Assembly (NCBI GenBank): GCA_019914945.1
Contig: CM034105.1
Span: 2,170,001 to 2,234,000 of the forward strand
Length of the DNA stretch: 64,000 bases
Reading direction: 5' to 3'
DNA from: Typha latifolia
Lineage: Eukaryota > Streptophyta > Magnoliopsida > Poales > Typhaceae
In this document: piece by piece, positions 36,578 through 49,264 of the stretch
Position numbering within the stretch: position 1 is the first letter of the stretch
How the letters are laid out: every line of letters starts with the position of its first letter
Program-made: the position numbers and the translations under genes
Notes under the pieces: model-generated
What the model saw: the letters and a program-made list of their open reading frames with translations, nothing else
The model's database searches: none
Told to the model about the DNA's origin: nothing

Positions 36578-39500
36578 ATGGATGCTGTCGAGTTGCCGCT
36601 GCCCGCCAACGTTGTCGTCTCGAAGCTTCTGGCCACCGATGGGTTCGGTCGGGTTAAGGATGCCGAGGGGAGGGGCTTGGACGGCGTAGATGCATCTGTT
36701 CTTGGGAGGACTAAGGATTCCGGCTGCAGCCCGCGTCGTGGCGGTATGGATTTTTTCCCCTTTTACAGAGTAAAGTGCTGATTTTGACATTTGGTTTGCT
36801 AATTGTTTGTTTATTTCCCTACTTTGAGTTCATCTAAGTGGCTGGATTTTTGTTTGGTGGTAACTGGTATATCTGTCGTATTTTAGGGTCTGCTATGACG
36901 AAAAGATCAGTTTTGGGAGGCAAAGATTTAGGGCTTATGTGTATTGTTTTTTATTTTCATTGAATCCTAATAACTGAGCTGGTTGGATCTCTGCGTTCGA
37001 ATGATTTCATTCAATGAGAAGTCAGTGGTACTTTATGGAGTATAATTTCTGAGCTAAAATGATGGTGGTGGTGGCATGTAGTTGGCATGATGTGCAAACT
37101 TCTAACTGTTGATATTCCTTCAGGTCTAGTCATTTATTTTCTTGTTGAACTTTGGTCAGAGTTGTTATCCTAATTATGAAATTATGTTTCTAATGATACT
37201 TCAAATACTATTTATGAAATTATGGGTCAGATAATACACCACCAACTTGTTTAATGTGTTTCAGTCGATCTTATGATCTCTTCATCAAATGATTTTCCTA
37301 TTCTGCTTTCTTTCCATGTTATCTATGACGTGCTTTGAATGATTGGTTAGTGGTGGTTAGTGCACCTACATAAACTGGATTTTGGGGTAAGGTTTTTCCA
37401 TACTTTAATTTAGGGGGAAGTATGAGTTACACTCTTTGTGGTTAGGCCAAAATTGAGAGTGCTTCCCAGAACTTTTCTTTGTTTCAGTTAGCCCTTTAAT
37501 GGTTCTAACCTATATGCTAGTACACGGCAAATGTTAACTTCAATATAAAATGACCCAAATGTCCTAATTGGTTTACATCAACTACTTAAAAAGATTATTT
37601 TTTTTGTGAAAATATTTTTATCTTATGCTTCTTTCATCTTAATCTTTCTCACTTTTATATTTTAAACACTGTAAAAATTCAGAAAAGTGATAATACAAAG
37701 GCAAGTCAAAAGTTATTAATAAGTTTAGAAAATTGCATTAATCGTTAGTTTTGATATAAAAACTAATGATTTCACATATTTTTAGAATTACAGAAGTGTT
37801 AAGTGACACAAATGAAAGTTCAGGGAGACACTTTGAAATTTAATCTAAATATAGGGGGCTAACATATATGTGCCCCTCTTATTTGTTATCTGATGTCCCA
37901 GCTCACATGCAATTAACCCTATGAGTTCTGTGATGTGCTGTCTCTGTTTTTGGGATGAGTCATTTTATGGCATGCAGTCATGAGTTGTATGTCTTTGCCA
38001 TGATCAGTGAGACATAAATATAAATATCTCATCCTTTTGGGAAATTCTCTGTTATTTGACTTTTCTAGTCTTTCCTTAGTGGTGTCTCAATTGCCTGCAA
38101 AGATGGCACAGAACTACAAACGATTGAACTGTTCTACCATGAGTATGACAGTAGATTATCATACAGCCCTTCATTATCTGAAGAACCACTGTAGGATATT
38201 CTGTCCGTATTATCCTGCATTAATTTGTCTGCATATTTAGGTATTCTCATTATTTATATACTTCATGCTGGTCATCCGCCATTTCTAAATCTATTTGTGT
38301 AATTTGGTTGAGTAATTAGTAATAAATGTTAGTTTTGATGTATATCTTTGTGAGCAGTTGAGATTACCATTTAAGTGCTGCACAATATTGATGTTTCCTA
38401 TGGTACTGAAATTGCGTTTCTTCAGTGAGCGACATCTGATGTTCTGATATATATGTTTCTTTATGTGTATCCAAGAATTCTCAGCATCTCACCTAATTAG
38501 TGACTATCTGTGCATATCTGTGACAGATTTCAAACATCCATTGTCAATTTCAGAATGCAGTTCAATTTCTAGAAACAAGAAGAGTATGTTGGAGATCCAT
38601 TCGCAAAAGCATATGCTGCCCAGTTTCAAATCTGAAGGTAATAGTAAAAGGCATTACCTTGGGGAAGTGGATATGACTACCTTATCAATGCCGAAGGATG
38701 ACGGCAAGATAGTTACCAAGAGATCTGTAAAAAAACTAAGCAGTTTCCCATGCCCTAAGAAGCCAAGAATAGATCAGGTTGAAAATTCTCTTATTGCTGA
38801 AACTGATGATCGTGAGAATGTCTCTCGGGAAATTGGACGAGATCTGATGCTGTGCACATCTTCTGGTAAAGGAAAAGAAAAACCTTCTCTTTTTGTTGTA
38901 ATACTTTGTATTCCATTAAAGTTAATATGTTCTCCTTGATAGAACCACAGTTTGTTTCTACACCAATAAATTAACCCGTTCTCTCTTAATTCTTTTCAAT
39001 ATTTCGTTGCAATATTTTGTTAACAGCATATTTGAGTTGCTTTATGAAGTTATAGGTGTTACAATAGTATCTATATATATTCATTTGGTGCTTCTTGTGT
39101 CAAACTCACAATATCCAGCTAATAAGTTTACAGCAGACACCGAGTGCTTAGTCCCTGCTATGTGGGGTCCGCTGTAGGAATCCTTTTCCTCATACTATCT
39201 GGTGTAAGGGTTTGCATCAAGTCACATCAAGTCATGCACTTAATTCCTCTTATTTAAGTTTAATGTTTCACTCCTTATGGAACTTATACTTGAATGACAT
39301 CACTCCTCAACAGTATTATGTGATATCCATTGAACATGGTCATGCAATATTAGTTGATTCTCTTGGAACTTATCTCCTATGGTTGCTCTCCCTGACTTCT
39401 GATTTATATTATCATTTCTAAACTATCTTGTCCATTAACCCTGCTCATTCACCTCGTCATCCTCCTTTTAGAGAGCTCAACCTTCGCATATATTGTTTTC

Positions 39501-42500
39501 TAGTTGCCCAAAAATCTAAGTATCCAACAAGTTAAAGCTTGTAGTTTTAATACATTCTGTTTAATGATACTATTTTGATCACTTGTTGTCTTATTTGTTT
39601 ATTTCTATTTAAGGAACTCTGTCTGTAAAAGTAATGTATCTGTATAATTGTCCTTGCCAGTTTACCTATATGTATATATATAATATCTGTAATCTGTCAT
39701 GCTACTTCTTTTCAAGTCTGTTAACCTAATTTAAACAAACCTTTTGAAGTTTTCTGAAATAGAAATTTCCCGTGAATCTTGTAGGATGATCTCGCAGGTC
39801 ATAGAGCCTGAAGAAAACTGTATTACAGATCTTTCTTTCTGAAGGACATATTTGAGTAGAGAATTGTATGAGTATATATTGAATAATATATTACATTGAC
39901 CTTTTTCTAGTGCATCATTTTTTTGAATTTTGAGTTATGTTATTACTAACTTCACTTTTGATTTTTGGTTAATTCTCAATCACATGGAATTGTGACCTTT
40001 TGTTTAAATATTCAGAGAAATCTCGTTTGGTCAAGCAAAAGCGAGGACATGATGGCAAAAGAATTGATAAGAAGAATTTCAGAGCTGCTCCCAAAGCTAA
40101 ATATGATGGTTTTATGTTGAAGTCTGGGTTAGCAAACTGTGATTCTACTTTTGGAGGAAACAACATTCTTGGTATGTAATGGCAAATGCATAGATACTTT
40201 ATCTTTTGAGATTTAATTTTTTTTTCTTGTAACATTGAATCTAGGTAGGTATCACTTTTTGACAAAAAGAAGGGCTTATCTTTTCTTTCTTTTTTTGTTG
40301 CATATTACCACCTCCATTTTAGTCTTATTGTGAAAATCCGTCTCTTTTTGACATATTGCAGATTGACTCTTCCTTGCTTCCTTAGGATATTGTATATTTT
40401 TTACTAAAATTCCCTTCTTTCTCCTATCTTCCACCTTTCTTATTGATATTCTAGTCAAGGAAAATAGGATATGAAGTAATATTCCTTAGTCTTTATGACT
40501 GGAAATGGTTTTCTGAAATTCCTGTGGACGGTTTTGAATGAGAAACTTTCTGTTTCCTAAGTCATCATAGGACCTGTATATATATATTTATATTTCTGTA
40601 TAATGTCCCTTGTCATGATACAGAAAAGCATTCAGAAGCTATATAAGGATGAACATTACACCTACTTTCAGGGTTTATGCCTTCTCTTTTAAGATTCAGA
40701 AATATGATTTGTCGCCAATTTCTCAGTGCTTCTGCAGCTACTTTTGTGTATATATGATGTATTGGACTGATTTTTTCTCGCTAGCAATTGATAAGGAGAT
40801 AAAGAAGTCAGACTTTTGTTGTCATAATGTAGTTGCCTAGCCATCCACCGTAAAGAGTGTCATGTTTTACTTATTTTGTTCTTCAAGTTCTGTAAGAAAT
40901 ATGCCTATTGCAGTGATATGGAACTTATCACACTATTACATCTTTATTTAGGAATATGTGGTCTCAAAGCAGACATGTGTGATGCTACAAAGCATATGGA
41001 GGAGCTTTCATTGGGTGAACTTCTTGATGGCAGTTACAGATATTCTAGTATTTGTCCAGATAAAGCAAAGAGGCACTCAACTACCAATGAAAGTACATTA
41101 CTTTCTGTTAGAAAGGTTTGGTCTATCCTTTGTCCTCCGGGTACAGTAGATAGCAGTGTCAACAGAAAAGATGCTGCAGGCATTTTGAGCCCTAACATGA
41201 CTTCAGGTGGTGACATATCTGATTGTGATAACAAGGATAGAGGTGGTGGTGAAGTAGTATCCTTCAGAAAGGTGAGTTCAAATTTGGATTTACTTCTCTT
41301 TCGTGAATGTTTTTCTCTACTTTTATGCATCATGTCTTTCGGACTTCTTTTCAGGAACCCTTTCACGTGAACTTCAGCAACTCCATTCTGTCTCAGCCTC
41401 AACATATTCTAGACAGTTTAGCACTTTCGGCAGGGCAGGATTTGGATTCTCTTTTGTTGGGCTTAAGTATGAATTCAGCTCCTTTGCAGCCTACTACTCA
41501 TCATACGACTTTCTGTGGTGCTAGTTTGCCACCATTTACTTGGTCTTACTCTCACACTGGGGCTTACAGATCAAGTTCTGATGCTGGTAAACTAGCTTCA
41601 ACTAGGAGTTCATCTCAATGCAGATGGGTTAGAATAAGAAGCAATTACATGCCTGTAGGAGAAGCTAAACATGCAGAAAATGAAGATCTTTCAGGCCGTC
41701 AAAAGATTGATAATATTCTTCGAGATGTGGAAACCATGAATCTGTCGGTCAAGGATACATTCAATCCATCATGCTTGCTGTCTTCTTCTGAAGTTCTTAG
41801 TTCCCTCAGTAGTGATTCAATGATAGGCTCTAGCTTTATCAGTTCACATATTTCTCATGTGCGGAGTATTACGGAGGAGCATGGGGGTTCTTCATGTAAC
41901 CAACTGAAATCTGACAGTATGGAGAGCTCCTTTCTCAGATCGTCTGAATCTGAAGCCATGATGAAATTTCAAGGAAATGAAACTACCTTTCTGGATTCAT
42001 CAAAAAGCATTTTGCAAGCTAAAGACTTCGGAATTGCTAAGAATGAGCAGCAAATGGGAAAGAAACGTGATTGCCCTGAAACTTCCTGTTTTTATCCTTG
42101 TGAAAGTCTCGGTGCTGTCTCTGGCCAGAGTTGTTGGCCTGTACCTGCAAAAGAAGCATCTAAACCAGGTATGTACAATCTTCAAGAAGAATACTGGTCA
42201 TCCTGTATTCTGGTAAACCTACTAGTTCTTTCCTCACCTTAACATTTGCTGGTCTTCAACTTCTCATCATAATCATACTTGATAATTTTCGCTTTCTTTA
42301 GTCTTCCACAGCAAGAGAATTTTTTAACTCCACACCTTTCTATTGTGTGCTAACATCACAAATTGTACCTAGATGGTCCTAAATCAGGCATCTGTTTGAC
42401 TTTCACTTTAGTTACTTAGATGTCTGCTTTATGTGATACAGTTTCATATGAGTGACTAGATCACTTTTTGTTACACACTGTTTATCTTCCTGCACTGAAA

Positions 42501-43097
42501 TTACTTCCATCATCTTTGAGAGTCTCAAATTTTAATGAGCATGTTCTTCTTTATGAAACAGGTCATTCTCCACGAGTCCTTCGTGCTGCTGCAATACTAT
42601 GTGAGATGGCAAGCTGCTGTTCTGGTGCCATGAAGACACACAAATGTACCAGCGGAGGCATGAAACCTTTCAACCCACCTCCGCAGAAGACTATGAAGGC
42701 TCATAAGCCCTTGTCCTCATTTGACAAAACAGATCGTCCGTTCCTCACAGCAAGGTACAATGATTCAGTTAGAAGTACAGTGAAGCATAAGTCCAGCGAA
42801 AGAACTGATCATTCTCCTCACACCAACATTTCTGGTAGAGGGCCTGTAAGGTGGCCGGTACCTACCGAAGGAAGTGCATCCCCTGGCAAACTGGAGAGGG
42901 ATCTAACAGTAAGTGTGAGACAATTCCATAGCAACACCATCAGGCCTCCAAATCTCATTAAGTCATCACAGGCACGAATTGAGAAGGACTACGACAATCA
43001 GCAGAAGCTCCGAAAGGCAACCTTGACGACATCATCGCTTGCCTACGGAGGAACTTACATCAGAGACTGGAATAGGGCAAGGAACAAGAGAATCTGA
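36578..43097 (+). CDS. Serine-rich plant protein of unknown function
   Basis: I do not recognise a named family. Six exons (36578-36743, 38527-38865, 40016-40171, 40952-41271, 41355-42168, 42562-43097) join in phase with GT-AG introns to about 776 aa. The ATG at 36578 opens MDAVELPLPANVVVSKLL. Blocks that look conserved rather than random: basic KKLSSFPCPKKPRID at about 125-140 (a possible nuclear signal); MEELSLGELLDGSYRYSSIC with SVRKVWSILCPP in exon 4; SLPPFTWSYSHTGAYRSSS and CRWVRIRS in exon 5; and ILCEMASCC, GRGPVRWPVPTEGSASPGK and TTSSLAYGGTYIRDWNRARN near the C-terminus. There is no signal peptide, membrane segment or catalytic motif. Most of the chain is Ser-rich and probably disordered. 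A nuclear regulatory or scaffold role is only a guess. The first intron (36744-38526) could hide a small exon. Confidence 0.8.
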
Positions 43098-43933
43098 TTG
43101 TACATTACTTGCAACACAGGGTTAGATGCTGCGTAGGAAATTGCTCTGAGTCATGTAGCTTTGGGCAAAGAGATACGAATTAAGCTTATGCTCATCACTT
43201 CAGGTGGTAGGGTATACATAGCCTGGCCTGGTAATTGGTTGAAATTGGCCTCTGTGTATTATTGGGCTTTTGTTATTTGTAATGGGTGTATCTACCTCTC
43301 AATCTTATGCCACTCATCTCTCACTCACTTATTTGTCGGGCACAATTCTGTTGTAATCCTCTCTTTCCTGTAGATTATAAGGATTTCTTCCATTCCTAAA
43401 ATCCTAGATATGTGGCAACCTTCAATTGGCAAATAGAAGCCGTCAAAAATTTCCACTAGATTTGTTACTGTTTGCCTTGTATAAATGATCCTGACAGCGG
43501 TTTTTTTTTCCTATCATTCCAAGAGTGGCTAGATAGGGGCTGAATAAAAACCAACCATTTCTAGATACAAAGTCAGGTCTCACCAAATTTAAGCTAATAT
43601 AATAAGCCGGAGCTGTTTAGTTTTTTTTTTTTTTTAAATATATTTTTGAAATATCAAGTTGTTAACAGCTAATTGTTACAATTTAGATGACAGGATCTAG
43701 TAGCCAGCCGCCACTCAGGAGCTGCCAAGTACCCGCCCAACTGCACGAAACTCCTGCAACCGAGTCTTAAGACGGCGAGATTGAAACCCAACATTGTGTA
43801 GACACTAGACCGCCTCATACACTGCAGACCCTGAACGTTATCAAAGTGAACGACAATAACATTACAAAAGCCCAGTCAACATAGCCCACAAAAGTATATA
43901 TAATCTCTTCCCCACGTCACACCAACACCAACA
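43098..43933. other. Intergenic
   Basis: It holds the probable 3' UTR of the upstream gene and a T-rich run near 43620-43637. No gene or clear repeat ends are visible. Confidence 0.5.
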
Positions 43934-44522
43934 ATGGAGAAAGACCAGGCCAAGCCTCTCCAATGAAGAAGACGCCGCCATTACCACCAAGTGGGCCTCC
44001 TCCCAATACCTCCGCAAGCGCCGCCTCCACCTCTTTCTGCTGCAGATGTTTCTCCGCCACCGCCGTCCTCCTTGGCATCTCTTCCCTCGTCCTCATGCTC
44101 CAACAGCTCTCTCCTCATAGTCAACGCCATTTTATGCATGCCCATGACGTCCACGGCCATCTCAATGCCGTCACTGCCGCCCTCATCGCCGATATCTCCG
44201 TAAACAATCCTGAGGCGTCCTGTTTACGGCTCGACGACGGTACTACCGAGTTATACTACAAGAAGGAGAAGGTGTGACGTGGTGGTGAAACGGGACGGAG
44301 AGGATGAACGTGACGATAGAGTTGGAAATAGACCAGGTGAGAAAAGAAAAGATAAAGAAGATGGCTGCGTTGACGAGCTATACGATGGCGAATGGAAAGG
44401 TGGAGGTGGTAGGGATTTTTAGGAGGGATTTGAATGTTACGGTGAAGTATAACATGACTTTAAATTTGTGATTAGACGAGCAGGAAGTCAAGAACAAGGC
44501 ATGCAGGGTTAGCACCATGTGA
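43934..44522 (+). pseudogene. NDR1/HIN1-like (LEA_2 membrane protein) pseudogene
   Basis: The pieces lie in the order expected for a plant LEA_2 protein of the NHL type but in different frames. A start MEKDQAKPLQ at 43934 meets a stop at once. A basic SQYLRKRR segment follows in another frame (about 44000). Then come CCRCFSATAVLLGISSLVLM (membrane span), LNAVTAALIADISVNNPEA and DDGTTELYYKKEKV in a third frame, ending at a stop at 44277. Then MNVTIELEID, LTSYTMANGKVEVVGIF and LNVTVKYNMTLNL run at 44304-44471. After a further in-frame stop, QEVKNKACRV continues to 44522. Intact relatives carry an anchored extracellular LEA_2 domain and act in defence or stress signalling. With at least three frame changes and two internal stops, it is dead. 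The intact parent is not in this window; LEA14 at 30 kb is a different subfamily. Confidence 0.85.
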
Positions 44523-47089
44523 GTCGTTATTATATATATATATATATATCTCTTCTATTTGTGTAGTAATTATTATTTCCATTCGTACGTATGTTTGTAT
44601 GGCGTACACTCGTAGGATGCTTCCAGAGATTGTAAGGGATTGTATATATTTGTACGCATAACCAAAATCTCTGTCACCGAAATTAAGATGAGAAAAAAGA
44701 TAGATTATTACATAAGAAGACCAAATAAAATCTCTCACAATTGCATTAATTAACTGCTTACGAGGAGGAAGATAAATACCGTAGTTTTTGGGAAGAAACA
44801 ATTTAATAACCAACACATGCACATATAAGCTTTGATTCGAATAACAATTAAATTTTCACTCCAGCAATAACCGTCAAGAAGGTCTGAACCCTCCTCTAAG
44901 ATCTCGCATTCGGAACACAAAGACCAAGGGGTTTCATCGAGTTAATTATTAGAAAATAATGTTATGTACAAGGGCAATACCGTACTATGTTCTCCTTGCA
45001 ATCTTAGCTTGTCCCTTGGCATTGCTACATATCTCTAATTCTTTGTTCATTGCTACAACCAAAGCAAACGTGTGCATGCATACACTTCAAGATTCTTGAG
45101 CAAATCAAACTACATACAAGCCACCTTACTAAATTAAGTATGGAGCAATCCTTTAAAGGACAACTAGATTGTTACAACCGAGTCAGCCTTCTCAGGAAAT
45201 GGACAATAACTAGTCCAGTTCGTATCATTTAATGCTATAGTAAATAATTGAGGAGAAACTATATTTTACTTATCTATAGTTTGGCTTGAATTTACTGGAT
45301 TACTTCTTGAAGTTTTGTTTGTATCATTTTACCATCTTATAATTATACTCAAAATAAATCTATTTTTTTTTTTATCATATTTGAGTATACCATATGTCAA
45401 ATTTGAAGATACTCATTAGATATAAATTTGTAGAGTATTGTAGAAATTTTTCAAAGCATCTAAAATAATATCAATCATATTTCAAATGTTAAAGTTATGA
45501 CAAAAAATATTTATATGATATTTGTCATATCTTTATTTTTTAAAATTCGATTAATATTAGTTTAGGTGCATTAAAAAACTTATCCAATTATTTATAATTT
45601 TATCTTTAAGGAACATCTCAAAATTTGACATATAATTTGATTAAATATATAAAAGAAAAACCTGTAGCACTTTAGTCTAAACTATAAGACAATAAATTGA
45701 TGACACAAGGATGAAATAAATTTAGCCCTAACCATAGGGAGTAATATATATATATATATTCTAAAATCTCTACAAACATCCAAGTCTTCTTTGCGCAACA
45801 ACAATAAATAAATAAAACAAATAAAATAAAAAAAGAAAATAAAAGGAAAACTAAGATGTGCATACTTAGTCTTGCCGAGTACTTTGTCACCATGCACCTT
45901 GCAAACCTCTACTAGCTATAGCTCCAAAACGCGTTGTTTTAAGTACGCATAATGAAAGCAATGCCGCCTTATTGTTGTTAAGGATGCCCCCACGTTGGTC
46001 CTTCTGCATTCTGCATGATGATGCCAGTTGCATGTGCCCTCATTCAAAGCCTTCACATGCCGCCACAACATCGTCTTTCTTTCAGTTTCCATCTCCAAGT
46101 ACCTTACAACAACTACTACCCTCCATCTTTGATATATATATAGAAGTCAAAGATTTGAAGTTGGTGGCAGTAATTAATACAATAACTTAATGTATGGAAT
46201 GGAGAAGCATCCATTGACCCCAAGTTTGGAGTACTTCAGAGGGAAAGAGAGAAAAAAGGAAGATGATAAACAGACTAAGAGTTGATGTATGCATGGTGGC
46301 AATTCATCTATCTTTTGGGTCCATTCGATCCATTTTAGTAAAGACAATTAAAGCTAGTATTCTAATGATAACACTACTTCTACCAAAGACAAAAATATTG
46401 TTTTTGTTCCCTTCACTGCCAGAATCATAAGAAGCACTCGTTGTCACCATGCATCCATGCATGTCATTCAACTCATCCATTTAATACCATTCAAAATTCC
46501 ATTTATGCCCGTACCAACTCCTCTGATCACTAAATTAACTTATCAAATCACGCTGCTCGAGGTAGGCACCAATTAAAGTTTAACAATAGCCCTCTAATTA
46601 ATGACCGTTAAGATCATCAAGGACACGAGTTCCGAGGAGGAAACATTGGATTCGCCTGCCATCCGTGTACTACACGATTGACATGCAAAACGACAAGTAA
46701 CGTGCAGTTTCGTACATTAATTTTTCTCTCCTTTAAAAAACTAGAGCCAAAGTTATCATACTTTTCCTTAATCTCCTCTGTGCCAATATCTTTTATTACT
46801 CTTTTGAGGGGGGCAAAAGTGTAGTTTAAGTTCCTCGGCGTTACAAATTGATTGACGGGGGAAAAAAGTAGCAGGGATTCCAATGGAAAAATTAATCACG
46901 AGAATGAGAGCAATCACATCAAGAATTATGAGGAAATAAGCAGCAGTGAGCTGATAGCTACTCCATAAAGTTAGCACTGTTATAATTTATGATCACAGTA
47001 ACTAACATTAGAGATAAAGAGAGGGATTTTTTTTTTCTTATATATAGAACATGTTTTGATCCGACGGTTGAGATCAACTCGCAGTCGCC
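44523..47089. other. Intergenic with AT-rich low-complexity DNA
   Basis: (TA)n microsatellites occur at 44529-44549 and about 45748-45760. The stretch from 45260 to 45850 is very AT-rich. Open frames in it are short and composition-driven. The last 100 bases belong to the MAKR 3' UTR. I looked for familiar miRNA sequences and tRNA-like stretches by eye and saw none. Confidence 0.5.
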
Positions 47090-48329
47090 CTACGACTTCT
47101 CCGATCGCCCGTCGCCGGGATCGCTCATCGACCTCACTAACGGCGACTCCGATCCTGAAACAAAGACAGAAGTAAAGATTAGTATTAAATAATGAGATTA
47201 GAGGGAGGTGACGGGATCTGAAAGTGAACATACCTTTGGATGAGTTGAACGAGCGCTTGCAGTGTAAAATGGCGCTCTGGATCCCGTCCTCCTGCTGGAG
47301 AAGCGAGTCATCCCTTCGCTGCGGCGGAGGCGGCGGCTGTGACGGGACCGCGACGGCGGCGGCGGAAGCCGACCGGCTCTTCCCTAGCCTTTTGCACACC
47401 ACCTTTAACCCCGCCGGAACGCTCGCCCTCGGCGGCCGAACGCCGCAGGCCACGACCGGCGGCGTGGCCGCGTCCGCCGTCGGATCTGCCTCGGCGTCCG
47501 TGTCGTCACCTTCCTTATCCACTACCATCGCGGCGGGGTTTAGATTGCCGGAGAACCTTAGCTTTTCGCTATACCTCTTCGAAACTTTAACGTACAGGGG
47601 CTTGATCTTGTTCAGATACTTGTGTACTACCTCCTTGGCGAATCTTTTCTCTTCCGGCGAGACCTCCGGTGGGGACTTCGCCGGTGCCTTGGCGGAGATC
47701 TTGGAGCTGTGGTCTCGAGTGAAGAGCGAGACGATCGGGACTTCCTCGACCTTGAACTTGATGAAGAGCTTGCTCGACCCATGTGGCTTCGGCGAGGCGT
47801 CGCCGCCATGGGGCTCCGTTGCCTCCACGGCCGACGCGGTCTTGTGCTTGCGTAACCCTAGCATGAGGACCCGGAGCTTGGTGGCAGATTTCAGGAAGGA
47901 GACGGGAAAGTTGTTATGGTGCTTAGGGAGAGCGACGTCTTGGCCGGCGGCAACGACGATGGAGGAGGACTCCAAGGAGACGAGCTTACCTTTGAAGAAG
48001 AGGTCATCGGACGGGGAGACAGGGTCGGATCGGAGCCCTTCGTTCGATGAAACCAGAAAGTTGAACTCCCTCTCGTCGTCATCTTCCTCCTCCTCGTCGG
48101 AGACATCCTTCTCATGTCCGCCGGCATCGTCTTCGTGGACGGAGAACTCGAGATCGAAGAAGGGCCCATCGTCGTCGTGCTCGCCGGCATCTTCGTCGTC
48201 GTCGGCGTCAGTGTTTGGGCGGAGGATGGAGGAGGCAACGGCGGAGGTGGTGCGCACTTTGGCGGCGGCGGCGGCATGGTTGCCGCCGCCGCCGCCGCGC
48301 CAGTACTTGAGGAAGCTGAATGATTCCAT
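47090..48329 (-). CDS. MAKR: Membrane-associated kinase regulator (MAKR2/5-like)
   Basis: Two exons, 48329-47234 and 47154-47090, join (AAAG|GA) to 386 aa. MAKR proteins are relatives of BKI1: peripheral plasma-membrane proteins that bind or inhibit receptor-like kinases (family knowledge). The start MESFSFLKYWRGGGGG is the family N-terminus. Next come an acidic run rich in Asp/Glu, the block GPFFDLEFSVHEDD, and the basic segment KSATKLRVLMLGLRKHK, which could act as a membrane hook. Then follow KLFIKFKVEEVPIVSLFTRD and VHKYLNKIKPLYVKVSKRY. The C-terminal motif DGIQSAILHCKRSFNSSK continues across the intron as GSESPLVRSMSDPGDGRSEK. The first exon is very GC-rich. A long open frame on the opposite strand is a composition effect. 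A (GA)n tract lies 30 bases upstream of the ATG. Confidence 0.92.
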
Positions 48330-48354
48330 TGTCGGGAGAGCCAGAGAGGTTTGT

Positions 48355-48360
<6 letters not shown>

Positions 48361-48405
<45 letters not shown>
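48361..48405. repeat. (TC)n microsatellite, GA on the MAKR strand
   Basis: A perfect dinucleotide repeat of about 45 bases immediately upstream of the MAKR start codon, probably transcribed in its 5' UTR as GA repeats, the type bound by plant BPC/GAGA factors. Confidence 0.95.
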
Positions 48406-48409
<4 letters not shown>

Positions 48410-48668
48410 CTCCTTCTCTCTCTCACAGGCAAAAACACAAACACTTTTCACTTACGAACTTTTGAGAGTGGAGAGCTAAAAGTAGGGTGGGCTACTGGGC
48501 TAAAAGAAAATAAAGAGCCGATGGGGGGAGGAAAGTGGAAAAGATTAGGAAGGCTGTTCACTGGTGTGATATAGGTTTTCTCCCCTGCTGCAGTAGCGCA
48601 GCGATAGTTGATATGATATGATCAGAACTCGCCAGTACGTTCAGTAGCTGGGCCTTGACTTCGCAGCT

Positions 48669-48669
<1 letters not shown>

Positions 48670-48710
<41 letters not shown>
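48670..48710. repeat. (GA)n microsatellite
   Basis: A perfect GA dinucleotide run of about 41 bases, 340 bases upstream of the MAKR start, opposite in strand sense to the tract at 48361. Confidence 0.95.
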
Positions 48711-48714
<4 letters not shown>

Positions 48715-49264
48715 GAATTAAATATAATATACTTATGGTATATTTTAAGTGGGTACTATGTGCTAAACTAACGGTCTTCTTACCCCTCGAAATTGTTACA
48801 ATTGCATCAGTTTTGGGCCTTCACGAGTACATCTTGTCCACTAAAGTGTGCCCGGTATTGGGCCCAATATCCATTGGCCAGACTATAGGTAGATTTGGAC
48901 CCTAATTTTCTCCCTACAAGCCTAAGAAAACTATAAATATAGAGCCTTGGAAAACCACAACGAAAGCAAAGTCATTAAAGCTTGCAGATGTAAAAATAAA
49001 AAACAAACCTTCTGACTCAAATCTCCACACACGTCCACCTCTCCCTTCCCATTTATAATTACTAGTCTAAGGTCAAAGTAAGCTGTAAGCACCTAGTGTT
49101 CCTTCGAAGCTCCTCAAGCTACTTCCATTTACTGAAGAAAATAATCAGCTTTAGATCTCGTAGCTTGTTATCTTCAATATCTTCTTCTTATGATGAATGG
49201 GAAGTATGATTGTTTTGTGTGTGTAGAGTAGCATCCGTTGTTTGGCAGGTTGGTATCAAAATTA

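Larger units (their letters stand above)
48330..49264. promoter_or_regulatory. Divergent intergenic region between MAKR and methyltransferase
   Basis: Start codons are 935 bp apart and transcription diverges. It contains two long GA/CT microsatellites (48361-48405 and 48670-48710), both probably in or near the MAKR leader and promoter. Near the right gene, TGTGTGTAG at 49225 and TTTGGCAG at 49248 could be 3' splice sites of a leader intron. Confidence 0.55.

Noticed and set aside
47224..48465. A 413-codon open frame on the + strand across the MAKR gene
   Set aside because: It is exactly antisense to the MAKR first exon and includes the CT microsatellite. Its product is low-complexity Ser/Ala/Pro with no domain, whereas the minus frame has clear family motifs and a conserved exon 2. 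It is a GC-rich mirror frame.
49238..49264. Start of the methyltransferase upstream of its first ATG
   Set aside because: The nine extra codons begin with TTG, and possible 3' splice signals lie here. The ATG at 49265 gives a normal type II signal-anchor start.
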